Notes: generated from the sequence alone by a model not told the origin. Shown: positions 1-7,669, numbered from the stretch's first letter. The stretch is DNA of 31,473 nt from Solirubrobacter ginsenosidimutans (GCF_027587205.1 NZ_JAPDOD010000080.1:1-31473), one strand, 5' to 3'. Program-made: numbers and translations.

Positions 1-317
1 CGGCGCGCTGCCTCGCTGGCGCGCGTCGGGGTTTGCCGCGCGGGCGGGGCGTGCGGCTCGCCGCTCACGGGTCCCGGAGCGTCGGCCGCAGCCAGCGGCT
101 CGTTCCGCGCGACCGCGGCTCGGCGCGGGCGCGGGCGCAGGCCCCGCCGGCGGCGAGGGCCGAGGGCGAGGTTGATCATCTGCATCGCCAGCACCACGAC
201 GCCGAAGAGCGCGAGGATCCAGAGGCCCTTGATCAGCACGATCACGATGAACGCGATGCAGAGCAGACCGGCGGCGAAGCGCACGGTTTCGTGGCGGGTG
301 CGGAACACGGGCGTCAC
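1..317 (-). CDS. Small membrane protein, partial (C-terminus off the left edge)
   Basis: I translated this on the reverse strand from a GTG at 317; an in-frame TGA lies seven codons upstream, so this is the first usable start. The visible part is 105 residues. After a short polar start (TPVFRTRHETVRF) there are two closely spaced hydrophobic stretches, at about residues 15-29 and 32-52. A very Arg-rich stretch follows (RRRRGLRPRPRR), then a disordered Ala/Pro tail that runs out of the window. That gives a two-helix membrane anchor with a basic cytoplasmic tail. It is the last gene of the minus-strand run beginning at 5565, 115 bp after the YCII-like gene. I do not recognise a family. No stop is seen, so its full length is unknown. 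The hydrophobic pattern supports this strand over the opposite-strand reading, which is Arg/His-rich and featureless. Confidence 0.55.
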   Translation of the reverse strand, partial: MTPVFRTRHETVRFAAGLLCIAFIVIVLIKGLWILALFGVVVLAMQMINLALGPRRRRGLRPRPRRAAVARNEPLAAADAPGPVSGEPHAPPARQTPTRASEAAR

Positions 318-432
318 GGACGAGCGTAGATCCGTTCAGGCAGAGCGTCCATCGATCCGGGGAATCAGCAAGCTCGGAGAACGAAGTCACCCTCGAACTC
401 CCGATGCCCGGCATCGCCCGCCTCAGAGTGGC

Positions 433-729
433 CTAGCGCCCCCGCAGGAACGTGGCCCGGAACGGGCGCAGCTCGCCGCTGCAGAGGCCCGCGACGATCA
501 CCGGGTCCTCGTCGAGGATGCGCTGCGCCGCGGCCTCGTCCGGCGCCTCGAAGACCACGATCCCCGTATTGACGGCACCGAGCGTCGGACCCGCGAGGAT
601 CAGCGGGCCTTCGTCCAACAGTCGTTCGAGGCGCGCCGCGTGGGCGCCGAAGACCGCCTGCTCGTCCGGCGTCATCGTCTCGGCGAAGTGCTCGCGCGGC
701 GCGTGAAGGAACGCGATCCATTCGCTCAT
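433..729 (-). CDS. YCII-related domain protein
   Basis: This 98-residue protein has the size and pattern of the YCII-related family (dimeric alpha-beta, ferredoxin-like fold). It starts with a beta strand (WIAFLHAPREHF), followed by a helix rich in acidic and Ala residues (TPDEQAVFGAHAARLERLLDEG). A Gly/Pro turn (LAGPTLGAVNTG), a strand (IVVFEAPDE) and a final helix-strand (AAQRILDEDPVIVAGL) complete the fold. The 'DEDPVIVAGL' segment near residues 73-82 is the typical YCII 'DPxxxAG' signature. The ATG at 729 shares four bases (ATGA) with the stop of the MFS gene, so the two are probably translationally coupled. The biochemical role of most YCII proteins is unknown; a small-molecule enzyme or binding role is inferred. 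A second, longer YCII/DGPF protein lies at 25060. Confidence 0.85.
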   Translation of the reverse strand: MSEWIAFLHAPREHFAETMTPDEQAVFGAHAARLERLLDEGPLILAGPTLGAVNTGIVVFEAPDEAAAQRILDEDPVIVAGLCSGELRPFRATFLRGR

Positions 730-1904
730 GTCGCGAGCCTATCCCGCGGCTCGCGCACCAGCAGGGCGGGAATGAAGGCGCAGGCGAGCAGGCCCGCGAG
801 CACCGCCCAGACCGCGCGGTAGGTCCCTGCGACGTCCGCCACCAGGCCGAGGACCGGCGGCGTCAACGTGACGGCGGTGACGGTGAAGGTGATCGCGAAC
901 CCGGTCGTCGCGCCGACGCGGCCGGGCGGCGACAGCTCGGCGAGCATCGTGATCCACAGGCCCTGGAAGCCGACGAGCGACGAGCCGGCGAGCACGGCGA
1001 CCGCGAGCAGGGCGCCTAGCGGCGCCGACCGCGGCACGGCGAACAGCAGCAGCGCGGAGACGAAGCCCGTGCTGGTCAAGACGAGCAGCATCGGCTTGCG
1101 GCGCGGGCGATCGCCGCGGTCGCTCAGCCAACCCCATCCGAGCCGCCCCGCGATCCCCGCCGCCTGCGCGGCGACCACCAGGACCGAGGCCGAGGCGAGC
1201 GAGCGACCGGTGGCATCGTGGATGTCGAGCGCGAGGAACGCCAGCAGCGCGTACTGGCCGACGACGACCAGGCTCCCCCACAGCGTCAGCAGGCGCACGT
1301 CGCGGTCGCCGCCCGGTGACGGCCCCGCGCCGGGCGTGGCCGATGAGGAATCCAGCTCCACCCGCAACAGCGGGAGCACGAACGCCACCGTCAGCACGCC
1401 CGCGAACACGAGCGCCCACCGCCAGCCCGCGGCGTGCGCGAGCGAGGGCAGCGTCGCGGTGGCGATCAGGCCGCCGAGCGGGATGCCGGTCTGCCGCGCG
1501 CCGAGCGCCAGGCCGTGCCGATGGGGCGGGAACGCGGCCAGCACCATCCGCCCACCCGCGGGCGTCGCCGCGGCGCTCGCCGCGCCCGCCAGGAAGAACA
1601 GCCCGCACAGCCCCACGACCGGTGCCGACGCCGCCAGCACCGTGAGCCCGCCGCCCACGATCCCGCCCGCCAGCAGCACCCGCCGCTCGCCGAACCGGTC
1701 CGCGGCGATCCCCGCGGCGTAGGACCCACCGATCCGCCCGAGCGGAAAGCACGCGACGATCAGCCCGGCGATCGCGGCGCTGACGCCGAGGTCGGTCTTG
1801 ATGAACCCGTTCAGCGCCGGGATGCCCTGCTCGGTGATCGAGAAGCCGACCTGCGCGAGCACCGCCAACCCGAGGACGCCCCAGGTCTTCCGGCTTACTC
1901 GCAT
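726..1904 (-). CDS. Major facilitator superfamily transporter
   Basis: The 392-residue product has about twelve hydrophobic segments in two halves, split by a polar loop (LDSSSATPGAGPSPGGDRD) near residue 195, as in a 12-helix MFS permease of the inner membrane. Between helices 2 and 3 the sequence GIAADRFGERRVLL matches the MFS signature (GxxxDRxGxRRxL). The second half carries the equivalent WLSDRGDRPRRKPML. I chose the ATG at 1904 because the first helix begins right after MRVSRKTW; a longer reading upstream adds only Arg/Ala-rich translation of the LRR gene. The start overlaps the end of the LRR gene by 10 bp and the stop overlaps the YCII start by 4 bp. The substrate cannot be told from sequence. 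The absence of a cytoplasmic accessory domain fits a small-molecule or anion transporter. Confidence 0.9.
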   Translation of the reverse strand: MRVSRKTWGVLGLAVLAQVGFSITEQGIPALNGFIKTDLGVSAAIAGLIVACFPLGRIGGSYAAGIAADRFGERRVLLAGGIVGGGLTVLAASAPVVGLCGLFFLAGAASAAATPAGGRMVLAAFPPHRHGLALGARQTGIPLGGLIATATLPSLAHAAGWRWALVFAGVLTVAFVLPLLRVELDSSSATPGAGPSPGGDRDVRLLTLWGSLVVVGQYALLAFLALDIHDATGRSLASASVLVVAAQAAGIAGRLGWGWLSDRGDRPRRKPMLLVLTSTGFVSALLLFAVPRSAPLGALLAVAVLAGSSLVGFQGLWITMLAELSPPGRVGATTGFAITFTVTAVTLTPPVLGLVADVAGTYRAVWAVLAGLLACAFIPALLVREPRDRLAT

Positions 1905-2374
1905 AGGACGACGCAGCCGCGCTCGACCAGCTCGCGCGGCGGCTCGAATACCTCGTTCCAGCGCAGGTCGAGCTTCTCCAGCCGAGGCAGCTCGGCGATC
2001 CACTCCGGCACGCTCGTCAAACCGTTCGCCCGTAGGTCGAGCAGCCGCAGCTCACGCATCCCGCGCACGGCCTCCGGCACAGACTTGAACCGGTTGCGGC
2101 GCAGGTGCAGCTCGCGCAAGGCAGGCAGGGGGGCGACGTCCGGGAACGCGTCCAGATCCAGGTCGAGCATCCGCAGCTCGATCAGGTTCGGCAGCGAACC
2201 GAGCTCGACGTCGCGCAGCGGGTTCTCAGAGATGTTCAGGTACGTCAGCGACGGCGGTAGCGCGGGCAGCGCCGTCAGCGCGTTCTCGTGCAGGTAGAGG
2301 ATCTCGAGCTGGGTCAGCGCGCTCAGGTCCGGCACGGCCGTGAGGGCGTTGTGCCCGAGGTCGAGCGTCCGCAA
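1895..2374 (-). CDS. Leucine-rich repeat protein
   Basis: The protein is built almost entirely of leucine-rich repeats of about 20-23 residues: LRTLDLGHNALTAVP, LEILYLHENALTALP, LTYLNISENPLRDV, LIELRMLDLDLDAFP, LRELHLRRNRFKSVP, LRLLDLRANGLTSVP and LEKLDLRWNEVFEPP. The 'LxxLxLxxNxLxxLP' pattern is the short bacterial (leucine-rich/Shoc2-like) type used for protein-protein contact. There is no signal peptide or membrane segment, so it is probably cytoplasmic. The coordinates use the TTG at 2374, the only standard start in frame. The same frame continues upstream with LRR-like sequence (ELERLYTCELGISSVPEF) to a CTG at 2476 that overlaps the preceding stop as CTGA. That gives a 193-residue version, which I think is the better model (see findings). 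It lies between the phosphorylase-like gene and the MFS gene; its partner is unknown. Confidence 0.85.
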   Translation of the reverse strand: MRTLDLGHNALTAVPDLSALTQLEILYLHENALTALPALPPSLTYLNISENPLRDVELGSLPNLIELRMLDLDLDAFPDVAPLPALRELHLRRNRFKSVPEAVRGMRELRLLDLRANGLTSVPEWIAELPRLEKLDLRWNEVFEPPRELVERGCVVLCE

Positions 2375-2472
2375 CCGCGTCAGCGCGCCGTAGAACTCCG
2401 GGACGCTCGAGATCCCGAGTTCACACGTGTAGAGCCGCTCCAGCTCGTAGTCGGGGGTCTCCAGGAGACCCC

Positions 2473-4197
2473 TCAGCCGTCGTACAACCCCTCCAGCGAC
2501 AGGATCCGGCGCATGATCGCCACCGACGACGCGTAGGTCGAATCCACCCCGTAGTACGACAGCCCGCGCGCGCCGAGCGTGCGCGCCTGCGTGTACGGCG
2601 TGTCAGAGGCGTAGTGGATGATCCCGAGGTCGATCGGGAGTTTGGCGAAGTTGACGGCCTCGCCCTGCGGATAGCGGTCGGCGTCGGCGATCTCGTAGAC
2701 CGCGTTGCAGAACGGCCCCGCCTCCATCTCGACCACCGTGTAGGCCTCGCGGTAGTAGAAGTCGAGGTAGTTGCGGTTCTGCAGGAAGGTCGATTTGACC
2801 GTCACCGCGCGCTGGTTGTCGAGCCCGCTTCCGAACACGAGATAGGGCGCGATGTCGTCGAAGCTGAACGCGTTGTCGAGCCAGTACGTGGACCCGGAAT
2901 GCTCGTCGTGGATGACGCCGGAGATCAGGACGTCGCCCACGTCGGCGTTCAGCGTCGCCGCCTTGCCGAGCACGTAGACGCCGCGCAGCGTGTCGTTGGC
3001 GGTCGTGATCTCGCGCAGGATGTTGTAGGCGGCGAGCCCGAGCGGGTACTCGATGTTGACCACGACGCCGTCCGCGTGCGCGAGCTTCTCCGCGTCGATC
3101 GGACCGAGCCGGGAGTCCAGCACGGACGGGTCGAGCTTGGCGAGCTCCATCACCTGCGTGCTGACCCGCAACCCGGTGCGCGAGGAGAGGTGCGTGACGC
3201 CGAGCTCGCGCTCGTGCTTGCGCCGGCGCTCCCAGGCCGGGCCGTCCTCGGGCTGGGTCTCGTAGAAGAGCCGCGCGGCGTAGTAGAGGAAGTTCTCCCA
3301 CGCCCCCTCGGTCCGCCCGCTACGGAAACGGTCGAGCTCGTCGACGAGGTAGTCAGGCCCGCGCGACTCGACGAAGTCGACGATCTCTCCCTCGCTCGCC
3401 CCCGCCTTCGTGGTCAGCAGGTTCACCAGCGAATGCAGGTTGGAGGAGACGAAGTACACGGGGCGGTCGGACAGTCCCTGATCGGTCAGCGTCGCGCGGA
3501 TCGGCGCCCACCAGCGGCGGGTGAGGCGCGCGTAGCCCGATTGCGACCCGCTCAGCATCCGCAGCCGCAGGTTGAGCTTGCGGTTGCGGACCTCGTTGAA
3601 GAACGCGGCGAGCCCGTCCGGCCACGACTCCCGCACGCGCGTCCAGTCCTCTTCGCTGCCGCCGATCGCGTCGGCGGCGTCAAGCGGCTCCGGGTCCTCC
3701 GGCAGGTCCGCGGCGCGCAGCAGCACGTGCAGCTTGTTCCACTCGAGCTGGTAGGCCACCAGTGTCGGGATCGCGTCGTCGAGATCACTGGTCGAGGCGA
3801 GCAGCACCGCCAGCGTGCCGGTCCCGCTGTCGTACCAGCGTCGCCGGCGGGCGGGGGCCTCGACGGCCTTCCAGTCGTCGATCCGCCCCACGCCCGCGCG
3901 TGAGAACGCCTCGGCCTCCTGGCCGACGACGATCACGCTCGCCTGCCAGATCGCGGCCGGCAGGCGTCGCAACGCGTACAGGAACGCGCCGAGGTCGGGC
4001 GACTCCATGTCGTGCGCGAGCGCGTGGAGGCTGGAGTTCATCGCCGCGTGCGACGGCTCGAGCACGCGCAGCAGCGTCTCGCCCGACGACCGCAGGAGCG
4101 TCGTGTACGTCCGGTGGTAGAGCTCGACCTCGTCGGAGGCCTGGCGCAGGGTCGTACCCGAGTCGACGGGAGGAACGCGAAGGCGTGGAACTGCCAT
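2473..4197 (-). CDS. Uncharacterised protein with a nucleoside-phosphorylase-like C-terminal half
   Basis: The 574-residue product starts at an ATG 9 bp after the MBL/rhodanese gene. I do not recognise a named family for the whole protein. Residues 1-370 are mostly helical, with no membrane segment. The C-terminal 200 residues resemble the purine nucleoside phosphorylase/MTA-SAH nucleosidase fold. 'LGKAATLNADVGDVLIS' (410-426) matches the glycine-loop 'GxAGxLxxxxxxGDVVIS' followed by HD. 'VVEMEAGPFCNAVYE' (488-502) matches the ribose-binding 'DMEGAA' helix with Glu492. 'IHYASDTP' (527-534) matches the 'R.SD' loop, whose Asp is the proton donor in nucleosidases. These are sequence-pattern matches seen by eye. 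A nucleoside- or nucleotide-cleaving role is therefore inferred, and a degenerate non-catalytic domain is possible. It sits second in the six-gene operon. Confidence 0.75.
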   Translation of the reverse strand: MAVPRLRVPPVDSGTTLRQASDEVELYHRTYTTLLRSSGETLLRVLEPSHAAMNSSLHALAHDMESPDLGAFLYALRRLPAAIWQASVIVVGQEAEAFSRAGVGRIDDWKAVEAPARRRRWYDSGTGTLAVLLASTSDLDDAIPTLVAYQLEWNKLHVLLRAADLPEDPEPLDAADAIGGSEEDWTRVRESWPDGLAAFFNEVRNRKLNLRLRMLSGSQSGYARLTRRWWAPIRATLTDQGLSDRPVYFVSSNLHSLVNLLTTKAGASEGEIVDFVESRGPDYLVDELDRFRSGRTEGAWENFLYYAARLFYETQPEDGPAWERRRKHERELGVTHLSSRTGLRVSTQVMELAKLDPSVLDSRLGPIDAEKLAHADGVVVNIEYPLGLAAYNILREITTANDTLRGVYVLGKAATLNADVGDVLISGVIHDEHSGSTYWLDNAFSFDDIAPYLVFGSGLDNQRAVTVKSTFLQNRNYLDFYYREAYTVVEMEAGPFCNAVYEIADADRYPQGEAVNFAKLPIDLGIIHYASDTPYTQARTLGARGLSYYGVDSTYASSVAIMRRILSLEGLYDG

Positions 4198-4206
4198 GGG
4201 TTGACG

Positions 4207-5565
4207 CTAGCGCACGATCGGCCAGCCGGCGCGGGTCCAGGCGGGCACGCCGCCGTCGACCACGTGGAAGACCTTGCGGGCGCCGTAGCGCTGGACCAGG
4301 CTCGCGCCGACCGCCGCGCGCTGGCCGGAGGCGCAGATCACCGCGACCGGCCGTGACGCGTCGATCCCGGCCGGCAGCGCGTGGATGTCGTGGTAGGGGG
4401 CGAACAGCGATTCTGGGATGTGTCCGGACTCCCACTCGTCGCGCTCGCGGACGTCGAGGATCTGCAGCTCGTTCGCGCGCTCGTGCAGCTCTCCGACGGT
4501 CAGGCGGGCGATCGACTCGGTCGGCAGGCGCTCCTCGCGCCAGCTCGTCATCCCGCCAGCGAGGTAGCCGGCGATGCGGCCGACGCCGACCGCCGCGGCC
4601 AGCTCGACCGCGCGCAGCGCGTCGTCGTCGTCGCGGCCGACGAGCACCACGGGCGTGTCCGGACCGGCGATCCACGCGAGCCGGGTCCCGAAGCCCGACT
4701 GCAGGACCGTGTTGGAGATGGCGCCGGGGATGTGGGCCTCGTCGTACTGCAGCGCGGTGCGGATGTCGATCACCGGCGCGTCGCTCTGCTCGACCTGACG
4801 GGGCGTGAGCGGCTCCGCGTCGAGCGGCCGGCGTTCCAAGCGGCCGCGGTTGATCGCCACGATCGACTTGAAGTTCGGCGGTTGCGGACGCAGCCCGGCG
4901 GTCGTGCGCGTGACGAAGTCCTCACGCTCGGCGACGCTCAGGAGCGCGTTGTGGCGCCGCTCGTACCCGATCGTCGACGACACCTTCAAGTCCATCGCCG
5001 GGCCGCCGCACAACGACCCGCCGAGGTGGCCGGGCCAGACCTCGACGTCGTCGCCGAGTTCGAGCAGCGTGCGCAGCGAGGCGAAGATCCCGCGCGCCCC
5101 ATCCTGCTTCTCGACCGCGAGATCCGGCCGGGCGATGTCGCCCACGAAGAGCGAGTCGCCGGTCAGGACCGCCCACGGCTCGGGCCCGCGGGCGCTGTCG
5201 ACGAGCACGAACGCCGTGTGCTCGGGCCGGTGCCCCGGCGTGTGCACCGCGCGGATGACGACGGAGCCCAGCGCGAGCTCCCACCCGTCCTCGAACGGCT
5301 CGTGCTCGTACTCGGCCTGCGCGAGCGCGTGGATGTGCAGGAGCGCGCCGGTCGCGGCGGCCAGGCGCCCATGGCCGGAGACGTGGTCGGCGTGGTTGTG
5401 GGTCTCGAGGATGTGCTCGATCGAGACGCCCAGATAGCGGGCGAGGCGCAGGTACTCGCCGATGTCCAGCCGCGGGTCCACGACCGCCGCGACCCCCGCG
5501 TCCTCGTCGCCCACCAGATAGGACGCGCAGCCCAGATCCTCGTGTGCGATCTGCCGGAAGATCAC
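4207..5565 (-). CDS. MBL-fold hydrolase with two rhodanese domains (persulfide dioxygenase-like)
   Basis: This 452-residue cytoplasmic protein begins with a metallo-beta-lactamase domain. The metal motif THNHADH is at 55-61, followed by His112, Asp137 (LTGDSLFVGD) and His180 (WPGHLGG). This is the ETHE1/glyoxalase II-type arrangement found in sulfur-persulfide dioxygenases. Two rhodanese domains follow, at about 255-345 and 355-450. The second has an intact active loop CASGQR with Cys411 and Arg416. The first has GRDDDD where the Cys loop should be, so it is probably a structural, non-catalytic domain. Such fusions handle glutathione or low-molecular-weight-thiol persulfides and transfer sulfane sulfur. 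The GTG at 5565 was chosen because homology begins at once (FRQIAHEDLGCASYLVGD); longer readings run antisense into the Clp gene. It heads the minus-strand operon and is divergent from the Clp ATPase with 64 bp between starts. Confidence 0.9.
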   Translation of the reverse strand: MIFRQIAHEDLGCASYLVGDEDAGVAAVVDPRLDIGEYLRLARYLGVSIEHILETHNHADHVSGHGRLAAATGALLHIHALAQAEYEHEPFEDGWELALGSVVIRAVHTPGHRPEHTAFVLVDSARGPEPWAVLTGDSLFVGDIARPDLAVEKQDGARGIFASLRTLLELGDDVEVWPGHLGGSLCGGPAMDLKVSSTIGYERRHNALLSVAEREDFVTRTTAGLRPQPPNFKSIVAINRGRLERRPLDAEPLTPRQVEQSDAPVIDIRTALQYDEAHIPGAISNTVLQSGFGTRLAWIAGPDTPVVLVGRDDDDALRAVELAAAVGVGRIAGYLAGGMTSWREERLPTESIARLTVGELHERANELQILDVRERDEWESGHIPESLFAPYHDIHALPAGIDASRPVAVICASGQRAAVGASLVQRYGARKVFHVVDGGVPAWTRAGWPIVR

Positions 5566-5603
5566 GACCGGAAATCTACAGTGCCCGACATCACATTGCG
5601 CGT

Positions 5604-5641
5604 GCAACCAGTTGCTAATCTCAGTGTCAATGACTGAGATT
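5604..5641. promoter_or_regulatory. Palindromes over the start of the Clp ATPase gene
   Basis: A perfect inverted repeat AATCTCAGT-N7-ACTGAGATT spans 5617-5641, with the ATG start codon (5630-5632) in its 7-nt spacer. Just upstream lies a second palindrome, GCAAC-CA-GTTGC (5604-5615). The hexamer TAATCT (5616-5621) inside the left arm could be a -10 element, placing the transcript start at or next to the ATG (leaderless). The 7-nt spacing matches the architecture, though not the exact sequence, of HspR-type heat-shock operators. A repressor site controlling the Clp gene, and perhaps the divergent rhodanese operon, is inferred. Confidence 0.5.
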
Positions 5642-7639
5642 TTCAACACCCAACCCCAACCCTGCCAGGCCTGTGGCCTCCGGCCGGGCACGGTGCGGAT
5701 GGTGTTCGCCGCGGGCGCTGACAAGCGCGCGGCGGTGCTGTGCGAGCAGTGCGCGGAAGAGGTCAAGAGCCGGTCCCCCAAGCGCGAGACCGCGCTCGAA
5801 GAGTTCGGCCGCGACCTGACGGCCGACGCCGCCAAGGGCCGGATCGATCCCGTGATCGGCCGCACCGAGGAGATCGAGCAGACCGTCGAGATCCTCGCGC
5901 GTCGCCGCAAGAACAACGCCGTGCTGATCGGCGAGGCGGGCGTGGGCAAGACCGCCATCGCCGAGGGTCTCGCACTCAAGATCCATCGCAACGAGGTGCC
6001 TGAGACGCTGGCCGAGACGCGGATCGTCGCGCTCGACCTGTCCGGCATGATCGCCGGCGCCCAGTTCCGCGGCCAGTTCGAGAAGCGCTTCAAGGAGGCG
6101 CTCGAGGAGGCCGTCGAATCCGAGGGCAAGATCGTCCTGTTCCTCGACGAGCTGCACACCGTGCTCGGCGCGGGCGCGCCCGAGGGCGCGATGGACGCCG
6201 CGAACATCCTCAAGCCGCTGCTCGCCCGCGGTGAGCTGCGCGTGATCGGCGCCACCACCCTGTCCGAGTACCGCAAGATCGAGCGCGACTCCGCGCTGGC
6301 CCGGCGCTTCTCGCCGGTGACCGTCGAGGAGCCGTCGGTGGACGACACCGTCGAGATCCTGCGCGGCCTGCGCGGCGCGTACGAGACGCACCACGGCGTC
6401 TTCATCGACGACAGCGCCCTGGTTGCCGCAGCCCGTCTGAGCGACCGCTACATCAGCGAGTACCACCTGCCCGACAAGGCGATCGACCTGGTCGACCAGG
6501 CCGCGGCGAGACTGCGCCTGAGCGGTGGGATCGACCTCCGGCCGGAGCTTGAGAAGGCGATCGCCGACGAGGACTACGAGCGCGCGGCCGGCCTGAAGAA
6601 GCAGATCGACGCGTCCGGCCCGCTGCAGGTCGGCGAGCCGCAGATCGCGGCGGTCGTGGCGACCCGCACCGGCATCCCGGTGGGTGAGCTGGTGGCCGGC
6701 GAGCTGCAGCGCCTGAACGAGCTGGAGGACGACCTGCACCAGCGGGTCATCGGCCAGGAGAACGCCGTCGAGATCGTCGCGGACACCATCCGCCGCGCCC
6801 GCGTGGGTCTCTCCGAGGGCGACCGGCCGCTCGGCTCCTTCCTGTTCCTCGGCCCCACCGGCGTCGGCAAGACCGAGCTGGTCAAGGCGCTCGCCGAGCG
6901 GCTGTTCGCGACCGAGAAGGCATTGGTCCGGATCGACATGTCCGAGTTCCGCGAGCCGCACACGGTCGCGCGGCTGATCGGCTCACCCCCCGGCTACGTC
7001 GGCTACGGCGAGGGCGGGCAGCTGACCGAGCCCGTGCGCCGCAGGCCGTACAGCGTGATCCTGCTCGACGAGATCGAGAAGGCGCACCCCGAGGTCTGGA
7101 ACGTGCTGCTGCAGGTCATGGACGACGGGCGGCTGACCGACGGCGAGGGCCGCACGGTCGACTTCACCAACGCGGTGATCGTCATGACGTCCAACCTCGG
7201 CGCCGGCAAGGCCAAGCGGGGCATCGGCTTCACGGCGAGTGAGCCCGCGGCGGAGGCCGCGCGGATGGAGGACGCGGCCAAGCAGGCCTTCCTGCCCGAG
7301 TTCATCAACCGGATCGACGAGATCGTCACGTTCGAGTCGCTGACGCCGGCGCACGTCGAGCGGATCGCGGCCCAGATGGTCACCCGCGTGGGCGACCGCC
7401 TGTTCGCCGAGCGCAACGTCGCGCTGACCGTCGACCGCGAGCTGATCTCCCAGCTCGCCCGCGACGGCTTCGACGAGGCCTACGGCGCCCGCCCTCTCCA
7501 GCGCCACATCCGCCGCACTCTGGAGAAGGCGCTGACCAAGGCGATCCTGTCCGGCGACATCAACGACGGCGACCACGTCTACGCCAACGCCGACGGCTCC
7601 CTCACCGTCGACGTCCACGAGCACGCCCTCGCCGCCTAA
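5630..7639 (+). CDS. clpE: Clp protease ATP-binding subunit, ClpE-like (N-terminal zinc finger)
   Basis: The 669-residue Hsp100 unfoldase has two AAA+ modules. Walker A is GEAGVGKT (101-108) with Walker B FLDE (171-174) in the first, and GPTGVGKT (408-415) with LLDE (478-481) in the second. Between them is a UVR-type segment (LEKAIADEDYERAAGLKKQI, about 307-326). Instead of the double ClpN repeat of ClpC it begins with a four-Cys zinc finger (Cys12, Cys15, Cys38, Cys41), the hallmark of ClpE. 'GIGF' near 531-534 lies where ClpC/ClpX carry their ClpP-docking (I/L)GF loop, so it probably feeds substrates to ClpP. The ATG at 5630 was chosen over the TTG at 5612 and GTG at 5624, which would sit in the operator region. 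Regulation is probably through the palindrome over the start. The symbol is by domain architecture; actinobacterial annotation may just say ClpA/ClpB family. Confidence 0.93.
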   Translation: MTEIFNTQPQPCQACGLRPGTVRMVFAAGADKRAAVLCEQCAEEVKSRSPKRETALEEFGRDLTADAAKGRIDPVIGRTEEIEQTVEILARRRKNNAVLIGEAGVGKTAIAEGLALKIHRNEVPETLAETRIVALDLSGMIAGAQFRGQFEKRFKEALEEAVESEGKIVLFLDELHTVLGAGAPEGAMDAANILKPLLARGELRVIGATTLSEYRKIERDSALARRFSPVTVEEPSVDDTVEILRGLRGAYETHHGVFIDDSALVAAARLSDRYISEYHLPDKAIDLVDQAAARLRLSGGIDLRPELEKAIADEDYERAAGLKKQIDASGPLQVGEPQIAAVVATRTGIPVGELVAGELQRLNELEDDLHQRVIGQENAVEIVADTIRRARVGLSEGDRPLGSFLFLGPTGVGKTELVKALAERLFATEKALVRIDMSEFREPHTVARLIGSPPGYVGYGEGGQLTEPVRRRPYSVILLDEIEKAHPEVWNVLLQVMDDGRLTDGEGRTVDFTNAVIVMTSNLGAGKAKRGIGFTASEPAAEAARMEDAAKQAFLPEFINRIDEIVTFESLTPAHVERIAAQMVTRVGDRLFAERNVALTVDRELISQLARDGFDEAYGARPLQRHIRRTLEKALTKAILSGDINDGDHVYANADGSLTVDVHEHALAA

Positions 7640-7669
7640 ACGCAACATAAGGGGCCAGACCCTTTAGGA

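Noticed and set aside
402..416. CGATGC-CCG-GCATCG hairpin after the YCII gene
   Set aside because: A 6-bp stem with no T-run in a GC-rich region is too weak to call a terminator.
172..822. 216-codon plus-strand frame at the left edge
   Set aside because: It runs over the YCII gene and the membrane-protein start, with no domain and an Arg/His/Pro-rich product.
4381..5637. 418-codon plus-strand frame over the MBL/rhodanese gene
   Set aside because: No recognisable motif; the minus strand carries the THNHADH and CASGQR motifs.
5566..6405. N-terminal extension of the MBL/rhodanese gene into the Clp gene
   Set aside because: The added residues are Ser/Arg-rich antisense sequence, and MBL homology begins right after the GTG at 5565.
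5627..6961. 444-codon open frame antisense to the Clp ATPase
   Set aside because: The opposite strand encodes complete Walker motifs. The antisense reading has only Leu/Asp/Arg-rich sequence mirroring the codon bias.
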